Counted from the first letter of the stretch, positions 8,228-17,475 are shown. The stretch is DNA of 64,000 nt from UBA9926 sp038131595 (GCA_038131595.1 JAYPPR010000008.1:1054001-1118000), one strand, 5' to 3'. The notes: generated from the sequence alone by a model not told the origin. Translations and numbers: made by a program.

Positions 8228-10930
8228 ATGTCAGATCAAAACGATGCAAAGTTTAGCGTAATCCTTGTAGACGGTTCATCCTACCTATTCCGTGCGTTTC
8301 ACGCGTTGCCGCCGCTAACCAACCAGACAGGTCATCCTACCGGTGCCATCAAAGGCGTGATCAGTATGATCAAGCGGTTGGAAGAAGGGTTTCCCGATGC
8401 GCTGCTCATTGTTGTTTTCGATGCGAAGGGGAAAACATTTCGCAACGACTTGTATGCGGAATACAAAGCAAACCGACCGCCCATGCCTGAAGAATTGAGA
8501 GTTCAGATTGAGCCGATTCACGAGATCGTTCGCGCTATGGGACTACCACTTTTATGTGTCCCTGGTGTTGAGGCGGATGACGTGATTGGCACTTTGGCCG
8601 CCCGTTATAGCGAATCGGGTGAGCAAGTCTTGATCTCAACCGGCGATAAAGACATGGCGCAACTGGTCAACGCCAACACTACGCTGATGAATACCATGAC
8701 TGATGAGCGCTTAGACGAGCAGGCGGTTGTTGATAAATTCGGTGTACGTCCGAATCAGATCATCGACTATTTGGCCTTGGTAGGCGATTCCGTAGACAAC
8801 ATTCCAGGCGTTCCAAAGTGTGGTCCTAAGACGGCCGTAAAGTGGCTCGGACAGTATGAATCACTCGAAGGGGTGATGGCAGCAGCTGACGATATCAAAG
8901 GGAAAGTGGGAGAGAACCTTCGAGGGGCTCTGGAGTATCTCCCTTTGTCTTACGATTTGGCGACGATCCGGTGCGAGCTCACATCAACCGTTGTGCCCAG
9001 TGTTCAAAACGGAGAGGAAGATAAAGCAGCGCTGAGGGCCCTGTATGAAACTTATGAGTTTAGGTCCTGGCTGGAGGGTTTAGACGGCGACGACAGTACG
9101 ATTGCTGGCGCCGAAGCCATCGAGACTGACTATGAAACGGTATTAACCCGCGACCAGTTAGACGCATGGCTTAAAACACTGGCATCGGTAGATCGTTTCG
9201 CATTTGACACAGAGACAACAGGGTTAGACTACATGTCAGCTGAGTTAGTCGGGATTTCGGTAGCGGTTGCTCCTGGACGCGCTGCCTACATTCCGCTGGC
9301 GCATGATTACGACGGGGCTCCCGCTCAGCTTGAAACGATCTCAGTGTTAGACGCACTTGTGCCTCTTTTAAATGACACCGACAAGACCGTCATTGGGCAA
9401 CACCTAAAGTATGACCTCAACGTCCTTGCGCGTTATGGCGCAACCATCAACGCGCCCATCCATGACACCATGTTGATGTCCTATGTTCTAAATAGTGTTG
9501 CAACGCGGCACAACATGGATGACTTGGCGCGGCACTACCTAGGTTACAAAACAACAAAGTTTGAAGAGATCGCTGGGAAAGGGGTCAAACAGAAGACGTT
9601 CAATCAAATTGAGCTCAGCGAGGCTGCCCATTACGCCGCTGAGGATGCCGATATCACGCTGCGTTTGTTTGAGGCGCTGTTGCCTAAACTCCAAAGCGAA
9701 CCGTCGCTAATGAACGTGTACGAAACCATTGAGCGGCCGCTCGCCCGTATTTTGTCGAGGATTGAGCGAGGTGGTGTAAAGCTTGACGCCGAGCAGCTTC
9801 TCAAACAGTCAGCAGAAATTGGTGCGACGCTCGACCAGTTAGAGCAAGAGGCTCATGATCTGGCTGGCGAAGTGTTTAACCTCGGATCCCCAAAACAGCT
9901 ACAGCAAATACTATTCGAGAAACTGGCGCTGCCAGTGATCAAGAAGACACCGAAAGGGCAACCCTCTACCAACGAGGCAGTGCTTCAAGAATTGGCGCTC
10001 GACTATCCGTTACCCCAGGTCATTCTGCGCCACCGCAGCCTCTCAAAGCTGAAATCAACGTACACTGACCAGCTACCGAAGGAAGTCCGACCCGATACGG
10101 GCCGCTTGCATACGTCTTATCACCAAGCGGTGGCAGCAACTGGTCGTCTCTCAAGTACTGATCCAAACCTTCAGAATATCCCGATTCGGACTGAAGAAGG
10201 CCGTCGAGTCAGAAAGGCGTTTGTGACTGAGCCAGGGGCTTTGATGATTGCTGCAGACTATTCCCAAATTGAGCTCCGCATCATGGCGCACCTCTCAGAG
10301 GACAGCGGTTTGGTCAGTGCCTTCAATGAGGGCCTTGATGTTCATAAAGCGACCGCTGCTGAAGTGTTTGGCGTCTCACCTGAGGCGGTCACTACTGACC
10401 AGCGGCGGAGTGCGAAAGCCATCAATTTTGGCTTGATTTACGGAATGTCGGCGTTTGGGCTTGCCAGGCAGCTCAACATCGCAAGGCAAGACGCGCAAAT
10501 GTACATTGACCGTTATTTCGAGCGGTATCCTGGCGTTCGGTTGTATATGGATGAAACCCGGCAGAAAGCCGCCGAACAAGGCTTTGTTGAAACGCTCTTC
10601 GGTAGAAGACTGTACTTACCCGATATTAAAGCGGGTAACTTTCAGTTGCGACAGGCGGCCGAGCGGACGGCGATTAATGCGCCGATGCAAGGAACGGCAG
10701 CTGACATTATTAAGCTCGCGATGCTCTCCGTACAGGCATGGCTTGATGAAGCCGCGCTTGATACCAAAATGATCATGCAGGTGCATGACGAATTGGTGTT
10801 TGAGGTTCCAGCCGAGGAACGTGAGGAAGTGACTCAGCAGGTAACAATGTTGATGAGTGGAGCGGCACAGTTAGCCATTCCGCTAGAAGTAGAGGTTGGC
10901 GAAGGCAGTAATTGGGAAGAGGCACATTAA
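8228..10930 (+). CDS. polA: DNA polymerase I
   Basis: Repair and Okazaki-fragment polymerase. All three domains are intact: 5'-nuclease (about residues 10-300; VDGSSYLFRAFHA, GVEADDVIGTLA, GDKDMAQLV), 3'-5' proofreading exonuclease (about 305-490; FDTETTGLDYM shows the catalytic Asp-x-Glu) and polymerase (about 510-900; DYSQIELRIMAHL, KAINFGLIYGMS, MQVHDELVFEVP). An in-frame ATG at 8216 would add four residues; 8228 fits the family N-terminus better. The stop is followed by a 360-bp gap holding a candidate small RNA. Confidence 0.98.
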   Translation: MSDQNDAKFSVILVDGSSYLFRAFHALPPLTNQTGHPTGAIKGVISMIKRLEEGFPDALLIVVFDAKGKTFRNDLYAEYKANRPPMPEELRVQIEPIHEIVRAMGLPLLCVPGVEADDVIGTLAARYSESGEQVLISTGDKDMAQLVNANTTLMNTMTDERLDEQAVVDKFGVRPNQIIDYLALVGDSVDNIPGVPKCGPKTAVKWLGQYESLEGVMAAADDIKGKVGENLRGALEYLPLSYDLATIRCELTSTVVPSVQNGEEDKAALRALYETYEFRSWLEGLDGDDSTIAGAEAIETDYETVLTRDQLDAWLKTLASVDRFAFDTETTGLDYMSAELVGISVAVAPGRAAYIPLAHDYDGAPAQLETISVLDALVPLLNDTDKTVIGQHLKYDLNVLARYGATINAPIHDTMLMSYVLNSVATRHNMDDLARHYLGYKTTKFEEIAGKGVKQKTFNQIELSEAAHYAAEDADITLRLFEALLPKLQSEPSLMNVYETIERPLARILSRIERGGVKLDAEQLLKQSAEIGATLDQLEQEAHDLAGEVFNLGSPKQLQQILFEKLALPVIKKTPKGQPSTNEAVLQELALDYPLPQVILRHRSLSKLKSTYTDQLPKEVRPDTGRLHTSYHQAVAATGRLSSTDPNLQNIPIRTEEGRRVRKAFVTEPGALMIAADYSQIELRIMAHLSEDSGLVSAFNEGLDVHKATAAEVFGVSPEAVTTDQRRSAKAINFGLIYGMSAFGLARQLNIARQDAQMYIDRYFERYPGVRLYMDETRQKAAEQGFVETLFGRRLYLPDIKAGNFQLRQAAERTAINAPMQGTAADIIKLAMLSVQAWLDEAALDTKMIMQVHDELVFEVPAEEREEVTQQVTMLMSGAAQLAIPLEVEVGEGSNWEEAH

Positions 10931-10952
10931 AAAATAATTTCCACATTTGATA

Positions 10953-10980
10953 GGAACTTTTCTGAAGCTTCGCGGTCGTA
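10953..10980 (+). promoter_or_regulatory. Possible sigmaE/AlgU-type promoter for the polA-engB small RNA
   Basis: GGAACTT at 10953-10959 matches the -35 of extracytoplasmic sigma factors of the RpoE/AlgU type. After a 16-base spacer, TCGTA at 10976-10980 partly matches the -10 (TCTGA). Transcription would begin near 10986. The -35 is strong, the -10 only three of five. Confidence 0.4.
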
Positions 10981-10985
10981 GATTA

Positions 10986-11077
10986 GGTAAGCCCTTTAGG
11001 CAGCAAGCTTCGGTGTTTCCCCATTTAGCCGAAGTTCTTGGCCCCGACCACGATCCCCGTTGTGGTCGGGGCTTTTT
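10986..11077 (+). ncRNA. Candidate Spot 42/ErsA-position small RNA
   Basis: The polA-engB intergenic region is where Spot 42 lies in enterobacteria and ErsA in Pseudomonas. Here it holds no ORF but has a plausible ECF promoter and, about 55 bases on, a very strong intrinsic terminator. The TTTAGCCG before the terminator and the GCCCCGAC/GTCGGGGC stem resemble the Spot 42 3' end as I remember it. The expected transcript is about 92 nt. The 5' end is a guess; the terminator is certain. It could instead be only the polA transcript end. Confidence 0.5.
11041..11077 (+). terminator. Rho-independent terminator downstream of polA
   Basis: A perfect 11-base-pair GC-rich stem (11041-11051 with 11062-11072) and a 10-base loop are followed immediately by TTTTT (11073-11077). 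This is a textbook intrinsic terminator on the plus strand. The following 11078-11291 contains nothing I recognise. Confidence 0.92.
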
Positions 11078-11291
11078 ATTGGGTGAATACTTTATCGGGT
11101 GAACACTGCACATTGGATGATCAGACCGCCAACCACTGTGTCAGACCGAACTCACAATAGGCGGCCAAAGGTTTCAACTAGGCGTTGTGGGCCAATCGCA
11201 TTCAATAATGCGCGGTAAGCGTCCGCATTCGATTAAGGCGAACAGATAGATCCTCCCATGGCACAGGCTTGCAGTTTCATTTACGGGGCGA

Positions 11292-11891
11292 CTAAGCTTC
11301 GCCCGGCGTTAGCCACCGCTCAAGCGTGTCAGTCAGCTCCGCCAGGCCAAGACCATTTGCGGCCGAAAAAAGTTGTGACGATAAGGTCCCTCGCGTTGAT
11401 TGCCTAAATTTAAACAACGCTTGTTGTCCTTGGTTCTTTGAGAGTTTGTCAGCTTTCGTAAGTAACACGTGCAGCTGCAAGTTCGCGGTGTTGGCCCACT
11501 CCATCATGGCAAGGTCAAATGGTTTTGGAGGATGTCGGCTATCAACCAGCAAAATAAGTCCAACCAAACTTCTGCGATCGCGCAGATAGGCGTCCAAATG
11601 CTGCTGCCAAAATTGCTTGACCGATTGCGGCACCTTCGCATAGCCATAACCGGGCAAGTCGACCAGCCGCTGATTCTCACTGACAGAGAAAAAATTAATG
11701 AGTTGTGTGCGGCCAGGCGTCCGGCTCGTTCTTGCTAGCCGCTTTTGCTGCGTTAAGCGATTGAGTGCACTCGACTTGCCAGCATTTGACCGGCCGCAAA
11801 AAGCGACTTCCAGGCCATCATCTGCTGGCGCTTGATTTAACGTCGCCGCACTAGTTTGAAAGACGGTTTGTTGGAATGGGATGCTTGTCAT
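11292..11891 (-). CDS. engB: Ribosome biogenesis GTP-binding protein EngB/YsxC/YihA
   Basis: Small essential GTPase of the TRAFAC class needed for assembly of the large ribosomal subunit. 199 residues with a full set of G motifs: G1 GRSNAGKSS (about 33-41), G2 region TPGRTQ, G3 DLPGYGYA, G4 TKADKL and a G5 Ser-Ala near the C-terminus. It converges on polA and diverges from the cytochrome c4 gene, the usual gammaproteobacterial layout. Confidence 0.97.
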   Translation of the reverse strand: MTSIPFQQTVFQTSAATLNQAPADDGLEVAFCGRSNAGKSSALNRLTQQKRLARTSRTPGRTQLINFFSVSENQRLVDLPGYGYAKVPQSVKQFWQQHLDAYLRDRRSLVGLILLVDSRHPPKPFDLAMMEWANTANLQLHVLLTKADKLSKNQGQQALFKFRQSTRGTLSSQLFSAANGLGLAELTDTLERWLTPGEA

Positions 11892-11930
11892 GAATCGTCT
11901 AGTTGACCTACTTCTTCGGCCAGATTTCGC

Positions 11931-11936
11931 TATAAT
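11931..11936 (+). promoter_or_regulatory. Consensus -10 box upstream of cytochrome c4
   Basis: A perfect TATAAT lies 92 bases before the cytochrome c4 start. The best -35 candidate, TTGACC at 11903-11908, is 22 bases away, too far for a standard promoter, so the box may work with a poor -35 or an activator. Confidence 0.45.
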
Positions 11937-12028
11937 AGCGCATCTTTTTTCGGCACTAGGTCGTGGTCAAGGGAGTGGCTGCGAGAAGGAAGGTGTCGAG
12001 CGGGTTTAGATGAAGGTTGTTTGATCTC

Positions 12029-12634
12029 ATGATTCGATTGATTGCTGGATTAGTGTTGATGAGTTGGCTGAATGTGGCGTTAGCAGAGGGCGACGCTGAG
12101 CGTGGATCGACACTCACGGCCACGTGTGTGGCTTGCCATGGAAATGATGGCAATAGTCTTGCGGGTTCGTTCCCCAACATTGCTGGGCAAAACGAAAAAT
12201 ATATCCTCAAGCAGCTTCGTGACATGAAATCCGGGGCTCGCGCCCAGAATTTGATGGTTGGCATTGTCGATACGCTGTCGGATCAAGACATGCAAGATCT
12301 GGCCGCTTTTTACGCTGGGAAAACGGCCGCTGAAAGCGCAGCCGACCCTGAGCTAGCGTTGCAGGGTGAGCACATCTATCGCTCAGGTATTGCGCGAAAA
12401 GGAGTGGCTGCCTGCTCAGCCTGTCATTCGCCTACCGGCCAAGGAAACGATCTGGCTAGTTTTCCAAAACTCGCAGGTCAATGGGCGGAGTACACCGAAG
12501 CTCAGTTAAAGGCATTTCGAGTCGGTGAACGCCATAACGATGGTGAAAGTAAGATGATGCGGCTCTCTGCAATGGACTTGAGTGACGCAGAGATCGCAGC
12601 GGTTGCCTCCTATATCGCTGGGTTGCGTCAGTAA
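12029..12634 (+). CDS. Cytochrome c4, diheme
   Basis: Periplasmic two-heme cytochrome that carries electrons towards terminal oxidases. The precursor has a signal peptide (roughly residues 1-20, cleavage after NVALA) and two homologous cytochrome c domains with heme sites CVACH and CSACH. Both halves show the repeated FPNIAGQ / FPKLAGQ and a later Met candidate, as expected for c4. ATG 12029 follows GAAGG with a longish spacer; a TTG at 12017 would add four residues. It is followed at 17 bases by dsbA, the standard order. Confidence 0.95.
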   Translation: MIRLIAGLVLMSWLNVALAEGDAERGSTLTATCVACHGNDGNSLAGSFPNIAGQNEKYILKQLRDMKSGARAQNLMVGIVDTLSDQDMQDLAAFYAGKTAAESAADPELALQGEHIYRSGIARKGVAACSACHSPTGQGNDLASFPKLAGQWAEYTEAQLKAFRVGERHNDGESKMMRLSAMDLSDAEIAAVASYIAGLRQ

Positions 12635-12650
12635 TATGAAGGTATTGCGC

Positions 12651-13289
12651 ATGAGTAACCCACTGAATCGAGCATTGTTAGCAGCGCTGGCTTGCCTCGT
12701 TGTTTGGTCGGGGTCTAGCGTAGGGGCGCAATATGAGGAAGGCGTCCACTACCAAGTCCTGGATCCGCAAGCGCCGCTGTCAACGTCAGGGGACGGCATC
12801 GAGGTGAGTGAGTACTTTTCGTACGGCTGCGGGCACTGCTTTCAGTTCGATCCAGTACTAACGGCGTGGCTTGAAACGCTGCCAGAGGATGTTGTTTTCG
12901 ATCGAACACCCGCTATTTGGAACGACTATTACGGGAACTTAGCGCAGACCTACTACACGCTGAAGGCAATGGACTTGCTTGAGTCATTGCACCTTCCAGT
13001 GTTTGAAGCTATCCACATTAAACGTAAGAACCTAAGCAAGCCTGGCATCATGGCTGACTTCCTTGAATCGTCAGGCGTAGAACCAGAGACGTTCGCAAAA
13101 GTATTTAACAGTTTTGGGGTCAGAATGAGCTTGCAGCAAGCCGAGGCTCGTGGCCGAGCTTACCGAGCGTCCGGCGTGCCAACGTTGATCGTTAATGGCA
13201 AATATCGAATCGAAACGAGAGGCGCCGGTAGCACAAGAGAGATGCTCAAGGTGGCGGAGTTCCTGATCCAGCTGGAGCGCGAGTCCTAG
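12651..13289 (+). CDS. dsbA: Thiol:disulfide interchange protein DsbA
   Basis: Periplasmic oxidase that introduces disulfides; recycled by DsbB, encoded at 36 kb. The 212-residue precursor has a signal peptide (about 1-24, ending SSVGA), the active site CGHC in EYFSYGCGHCFQF, and the cis-Pro loop SGVPTLIVNG. The middle dipeptide is GH rather than the PH of E. coli, a common variant in pseudomonad-like DsbA. GAAGG at 12638-12642 supports ATG 12651; ATG 12636 is less likely. Confidence 0.95.
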   Translation: MSNPLNRALLAALACLVVWSGSSVGAQYEEGVHYQVLDPQAPLSTSGDGIEVSEYFSYGCGHCFQFDPVLTAWLETLPEDVVFDRTPAIWNDYYGNLAQTYYTLKAMDLLESLHLPVFEAIHIKRKNLSKPGIMADFLESSGVEPETFAKVFNSFGVRMSLQQAEARGRAYRASGVPTLIVNGKYRIETRGAGSTREMLKVAEFLIQLERES

Positions 13290-13640
13290 TCATTCCATCC
13301 AGTTGTATCGAAGCCCCTACTTCTGCCCTCAGGAGACGGTGGGTCTGGCGTTCTTAGACCCTCGATTCTCATCGCAGCGGTATTCTCCTCAATCCCTCAT
13401 ACCGCGCGCAGGCCTCCTAGTCGCGAACCGTGGAACCCTCTTTCAAGTCACTTTCGTTGAACTGCTACCGGCCTTCGCCTAAAATTCGCCATGGCTCGCG
13501 GCAAACCCCTATCCATACGCTTTCGTATCCGTGACGAACGGTCACTGAGATTCCGCGCGGCTCTGATGCCCGTCCTGGGCTTACCCTATTTCAATTCCGT
13601 TCCGGCTCATCACGCCGTAAACACCCGTTGAGGAGAATTC
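13290..13640. other. 351-bp gene-free leader before the IMP dehydrogenase
   Basis: No ORF of substance on either strand. GGGTCT (about 13345) and AGACCC (about 13360) could form a short hairpin after dsbA without a T run. GAGGAG just before 13641 is a strong ribosome site for the next gene. No riboswitch family is recognisable by eye. Confidence 0.4.
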
Positions 13641-15155
13641 ATGGCGACTATCATCGAAGATATTTCGCGTACCTTTGCAGAGTACCTGCTATTGCCGAGG
13701 TTGACCCCTCGAGATCTGCGCACGGATAGCATCAGGGTTGCGGCACCCTTAACCTCAGATGGTCGCTTTCAGATCAATATTCCCGTGGTCTCGGCCTGTA
13801 TGCAGGCAGTATCGGGCACCAGGCTTTCTATTTCGCTCGCACGGCAAGGCGGGCTAAGCATGATCTACTGTTCGCAGGGCGTTGCTACGCAAGCCGATAT
13901 GGTTCGGGAAGTGAAAGCCCATAAAGCGGGATTTGTAACCAGTGGAGCAAACACGACGCCTGGAAGCACGCTGGCATCGATCGTTGAGACGATGCATCGA
14001 ACCGGACATTCAACGATCCCGGTGACCAATGACGGTACTGCTAACGGGATGTTCTGCGGTTTGATTACTGATCAAGATTTTTGGGAGTTCGAAGACGATT
14101 TGAATAATCTCGTTGAGCAGCATATGACGCCAAAGCATGAAGTCATTTTTGGTGAAGAGGGTATATCGCTTCGCGAGGCGAACCAGTTGCTTCATCGACA
14201 TAAAAAGGATTGCTTGCCCATCCTTGCAGCAGATGGGCGACTCAGCGCGCTGGTATTTAAAAAGGATTACGTCGATCATCAGAAAAACCCGAATGAGTTG
14301 CTCGACCAGCAAAAGAGATTGTGCGTTGGCGCAGCCATCAATACGCACGACTTCAAAGATCGGGTGCCTGCATTGGTCGAAGCGGGCGCTGACGTGCTCT
14401 GCTTTGACTCATCCGATGGGTTTACCGAATTCCAGTTAGATGCAGCGACCTGGATAAGGGAACAATACGGTGAGGATGTTGTGATCGGCATGGGCAATAT
14501 CGTTTCAGGAGAGGCATTTGATTACCTCGCTGAATCGGGCATCCCGGACTTCATAAAGGTTGGTATTGGCGGCGGCTCAATCTGCATTACTCGTGAACAA
14601 AAAGGCGTGGGTCGAGGCCAAGCGTCGGCCCTAATGGACGTCGCAGCGCATCGAGACCAATGGTACGCCAAAAAGGGCCGTTACATTCCGCTTTGTTCAG
14701 ATGGCGGGCTGAGTAACGATACGCAGATTGTTATGGCACTGGCGATGGGAGCGGATTTCGTCATGATGGGGCGTTATTTTGCTATGACTGAAGAGAGCCC
14801 TACCGAGAAAATTTCTATCAACGGACAGATGTACAAACCCTATTGGGGCGAAGGGACTAGGCGGGCACAGAATTGGCAACGGTATAGCGAGGGAATGAGC
14901 ACGCGGAAAATGATGTTTGAAGAGGGTGTGGACGCGTTCGTGCCTTTGGTTGGACCGGTCTCTGAGGCGCTTGATGTAACGATAGACAAGCTGAAAAGCA
15001 CGATGATGAACACTGGGGCGAGCGACCTAGCGCAGTTCAGAGAACGTGCGGTTTTAACGCTCGTTTCAGAGCAATCCATAGTCGAGGGTGGTACGTCTAA
15101 TGTATTCAAATTCTCGAGAAATCGGGATCTAGACGAGGCAGATTGGGGCAACTGA
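13641..15155 (+). CDS. IMP dehydrogenase family protein, divergent (Clostridia/Bacteroides-like) clade
   Basis: NAD-dependent oxidation of IMP to XMP is the expected reaction. The 504-residue protein has the TIM barrel split by two CBS modules (about 95-215). The catalytic Cys loop reads GIGGGSICITRE instead of the usual GPGSICTTR, and the flap contains ARNWQRY/AQNWQRYSEGMS-type sequence. The opening SRTFAEYLLLPR and the segment NPNELLDQQKRLCVGAAINT resemble, from memory, a separate IMPDH lineage of Clostridia, Actinobacteria and Bacteroidetes rather than proteobacterial GuaB. It stands alone, with no guaA beside it. A GMP-reductase or other role is possible but the CBS pair argues for IMPDH. 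Confidence 0.82.
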   Translation: MATIIEDISRTFAEYLLLPRLTPRDLRTDSIRVAAPLTSDGRFQINIPVVSACMQAVSGTRLSISLARQGGLSMIYCSQGVATQADMVREVKAHKAGFVTSGANTTPGSTLASIVETMHRTGHSTIPVTNDGTANGMFCGLITDQDFWEFEDDLNNLVEQHMTPKHEVIFGEEGISLREANQLLHRHKKDCLPILAADGRLSALVFKKDYVDHQKNPNELLDQQKRLCVGAAINTHDFKDRVPALVEAGADVLCFDSSDGFTEFQLDAATWIREQYGEDVVIGMGNIVSGEAFDYLAESGIPDFIKVGIGGGSICITREQKGVGRGQASALMDVAAHRDQWYAKKGRYIPLCSDGGLSNDTQIVMALAMGADFVMMGRYFAMTEESPTEKISINGQMYKPYWGEGTRRAQNWQRYSEGMSTRKMMFEEGVDAFVPLVGPVSEALDVTIDKLKSTMMNTGASDLAQFRERAVLTLVSEQSIVEGGTSNVFKFSRNRDLDEADWGN

Positions 15156-15206
15156 AACCGATTTCCGTTATACTCCGACGCCGTGTGACAAAGCAGGATG
15201 CGTGTT

Positions 15207-15626
15207 ATGAAAAAGTGGTTAGTCAGGTCAATTGGATTGGCAATGGTGGGGTTTTTAACGGCTGCGATGGCGAGCCCAATTGAAGACGCTATTATCGAGC
15301 GCATCAAAAAAGCAGGCAGCGTTTGTCTTCAAGGCGAAGCCTGTGCCGGGCAAGCGGTGGCCCAAGCTTCAAGCAGCGGCGCGCAAGATCCGCAAGCGAT
15401 CTACGACAGAAGTTGCGCCACGTGTCACGCGATGGGAATCGCGGGCGCACCAGCCTGGGCTGATGTGGATGCATGGGCCCCACGAATCGAAAAGGGCATG
15501 GATGTGCTCTACGCGAGTGGTATTAATGGGCTAGGGGCTGCGATGCCTGCCAAGGGAATGTGCTTTGATTGCTCGGATGACGACATCAAAGCTGTCGTCG
15601 ATCTGATGGTATCAGTCTCTCAATAA
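15207..15626 (+). CDS. Cytochrome c5-family protein
   Basis: Periplasmic monoheme cytochrome of 139 residues. Signal peptide at about 1-22 (KKWLVRS then a hydrophobic run, cleavage after AMA), heme site CATCH near the middle, and a distal Met in AAMPAKGMCFDCSDDD, a region typical of c5. A Cys pair precedes the heme domain (GSVCLQGEAC) and another lies in CFDC. The ATG at 15207 has AGG at 15194-15196; ATG 15198 would add three residues. It ends in front of a convergent hairpin shared with yifB. Confidence 0.9.
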   Translation: MKKWLVRSIGLAMVGFLTAAMASPIEDAIIERIKKAGSVCLQGEACAGQAVAQASSSGAQDPQAIYDRSCATCHAMGIAGAPAWADVDAWAPRIEKGMDVLYASGINGLGAAMPAKGMCFDCSDDDIKAVVDLMVSVSQ

Positions 15627-15675
15627 GGTCGACGCCTCGGCCGATCCCATTTTCGGCCATTAGCCTCCAGGTGAT

Positions 15676-15698
15676 AAGCGGCGAGTGACTCGCCGCTT
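15676..15698. terminator. Bidirectional hairpin between cytochrome c5 and yifB
   Basis: A perfect 10-base-pair stem (15676-15685 with 15689-15698) and a 3-base loop lies in the gap between converging genes. It is GC-rich but has no clear T run on either side. Confidence 0.55.
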
Positions 15699-15747
15699 CC
15701 CCTACTTAACTTGAATGACAATCCCTGAAGGGCAGTTGCGGCGAACA

Positions 15748-17244
15748 TCACCCCAGCGCGGTTCTAAGGGCCAGCGCGCTGTCTATCTGTTCAACGAGCA
15801 CTTCATGCTCAGTTGCTAGGTCAGCCAGAGTCCGGCTGACGCCAGCAATTTTATGGACTGATCTGGCCGATAAGCCTAGTGCATCTGCTGACTGTACCAA
15901 CCGCGATTTAGCTGCAGAAGAGAGGGAAGAGAGGGCATCGTTCTTCTCCGCCTTCAATCTTTGGGTGCGAAAAGCCCTCGCGTCCTCAAGCTTGGACAAC
16001 AAGTCCTCCTGGTGGGTATCCCCCTCGAAAAGTCTCGATGAGTTCACTGGCGAAACGGCCACTTGAAGGTCAATGCGATCTAGAATCGGTCCAGACACCC
16101 GCTGTTGATAGCGAGCTATTTTTTGTGGGTCACACGAACAGGGTTTGCCACTCCCTAACCAACCGCAGGGGCAAGGGTTCATCGCTGCGATCAGCTGAAA
16201 GCCCGCGGGATAGGTTACTCGGTAGTGCGCACGACTGAGCGAGATCGCGCCCGATTCAAGTGGCAGTCTCAATTGGTTGAGCGTCCCCGGAGCGAACTCT
16301 GGTAACTCATCTAGAAACAACACTCCGCCATGCGCTAGCGAAATTTCTCCCGGCCGCGGGGGCGCCCCGCCTCCGATCAGGGCGGCCGCTGAGGTGGAAT
16401 GATGAACCACCCGAAACGGGCGCAGGTTTGGTTCTATGCCCTGCTGCTCAGGACTGATTGATCGTAAACAGGCAATTTCCATGCATGTTGCCTGGGTCAA
16501 TGGTGGCAAGAGGGGCAAAATCGCCTGAGCTAACATGGTTTTGCCCGACCCAGGAGGACCGCAGAGTAACAGGTGATGCCCTCCAAGCGCTGCTGTTAGG
16601 AGACCCAGTTTTCCCAAGGGCTGATCTCTAATGGCTTGGAACTGCCGATGGGCTGCCACTCGATTGACTGCTTCGGAGGGTCCCAGAGCTTGGTCAGTTG
16701 GCTTTAAAAAGGTGGAGGACGGAGCGGACCAAAACGCGGGGTCTTTCAGGTTAGCGAGGTGATCAAGCCGAAAGTGTTTGATCCCTCTCACCAACGCTGG
16801 CAGAGCATCGGCGCCGCTGATGAATGGCTGACCACGCTCCAGACAGGACTTTGCTGTGAGAAGCAATCCAGGGACTGGTAACACTCGGCCATCCAGTCGA
16901 AGCTCTCCCAAGGCACAAATGGGTTGACTCACTGTTTGGTCAATGGAGTCGGGTAATTGGTTGCTGGCAGCCAGCAGCGCAAGCGCGATTGGTAAATCAT
17001 AGCCAGGGTGGTCAGTTGGCAGGTCAGCGGGAGAAAGGTTGATCGTTATCCGGCGATCTGGGACCGTGAAGCCACTATTGAGCAGGGCGGCGCGTACCCG
17101 CTCGCGAATGGCTTTCCCTCGGGTTTCAGACAAACCAACCAGTTGTATTTGTGGAAGCCCAGCACGAATATCCGCCTCGATGCTGAGAATAGGCGTGTTG
17201 AGGCCGAGAAATGCTGTTGAAGTAAATTGCCAAGTTATCGTCAT
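15748..17244 (-). CDS. comM: YifB/ComM family Mg-chelatase-like AAA+ ATPase
   Basis: The 498-residue protein has an N-terminal Lon-protease-like fold domain, a central AAA+ module with Walker A GPPGSGKTM, Walker B GGVLFLDELPEF, and a zinc-type Cys cluster (PCPCGWLGSGKPCSC), then the C-terminal magnesium-chelatase domain. ComM is a helicase that promotes branch migration during natural transformation; other roles are unclear. The frame opens upstream, but the ATG at 17244 (MTITWQF) gives the family N-terminus. It is divergent from glnK. Confidence 0.93.
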   Translation of the reverse strand: MTITWQFTSTAFLGLNTPILSIEADIRAGLPQIQLVGLSETRGKAIRERVRAALLNSGFTVPDRRITINLSPADLPTDHPGYDLPIALALLAASNQLPDSIDQTVSQPICALGELRLDGRVLPVPGLLLTAKSCLERGQPFISGADALPALVRGIKHFRLDHLANLKDPAFWSAPSSTFLKPTDQALGPSEAVNRVAAHRQFQAIRDQPLGKLGLLTAALGGHHLLLCGPPGSGKTMLAQAILPLLPPLTQATCMEIACLRSISPEQQGIEPNLRPFRVVHHSTSAAALIGGGAPPRPGEISLAHGGVLFLDELPEFAPGTLNQLRLPLESGAISLSRAHYRVTYPAGFQLIAAMNPCPCGWLGSGKPCSCDPQKIARYQQRVSGPILDRIDLQVAVSPVNSSRLFEGDTHQEDLLSKLEDARAFRTQRLKAEKNDALSSLSSAAKSRLVQSADALGLSARSVHKIAGVSRTLADLATEHEVLVEQIDSALALRTALG

Positions 17245-17310
17245 CCAACCATTAAGCTGGACTAAGGCTTTCACTAGGTAGCGCCATCAGCGCGCGCGGG
17301 TGTGCGGCGG

Positions 17311-17327
17311 TGCACCTTTTTGGCGCA
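17311..17327. promoter_or_regulatory. Putative NtrC binding site upstream of glnK
   Basis: TGCACC-TTTTT-GGCGCA is a 17-base near-perfect dyad (one mismatch) to the NtrC consensus TGCACY-N5-RGTGCA. It lies about 150 bp upstream of a sigma54-type promoter, a normal enhancer distance. Its position in the yifB-glnK gap adds weight. Confidence 0.65.
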
Positions 17328-17475
17328 AGTAAACGCCTAATCCGCCGTAAATTGGTCAGTAAGAGCTTGGCTATTCGTTAGCTAAGGTCATAGAGTAATC
17401 AAAAGAGCCAGCTCAGGGCGCGACAAATAACGGTTTGAGCAGGCAATAGGGCCCGCGAGTGACGTTTGAGTGATA

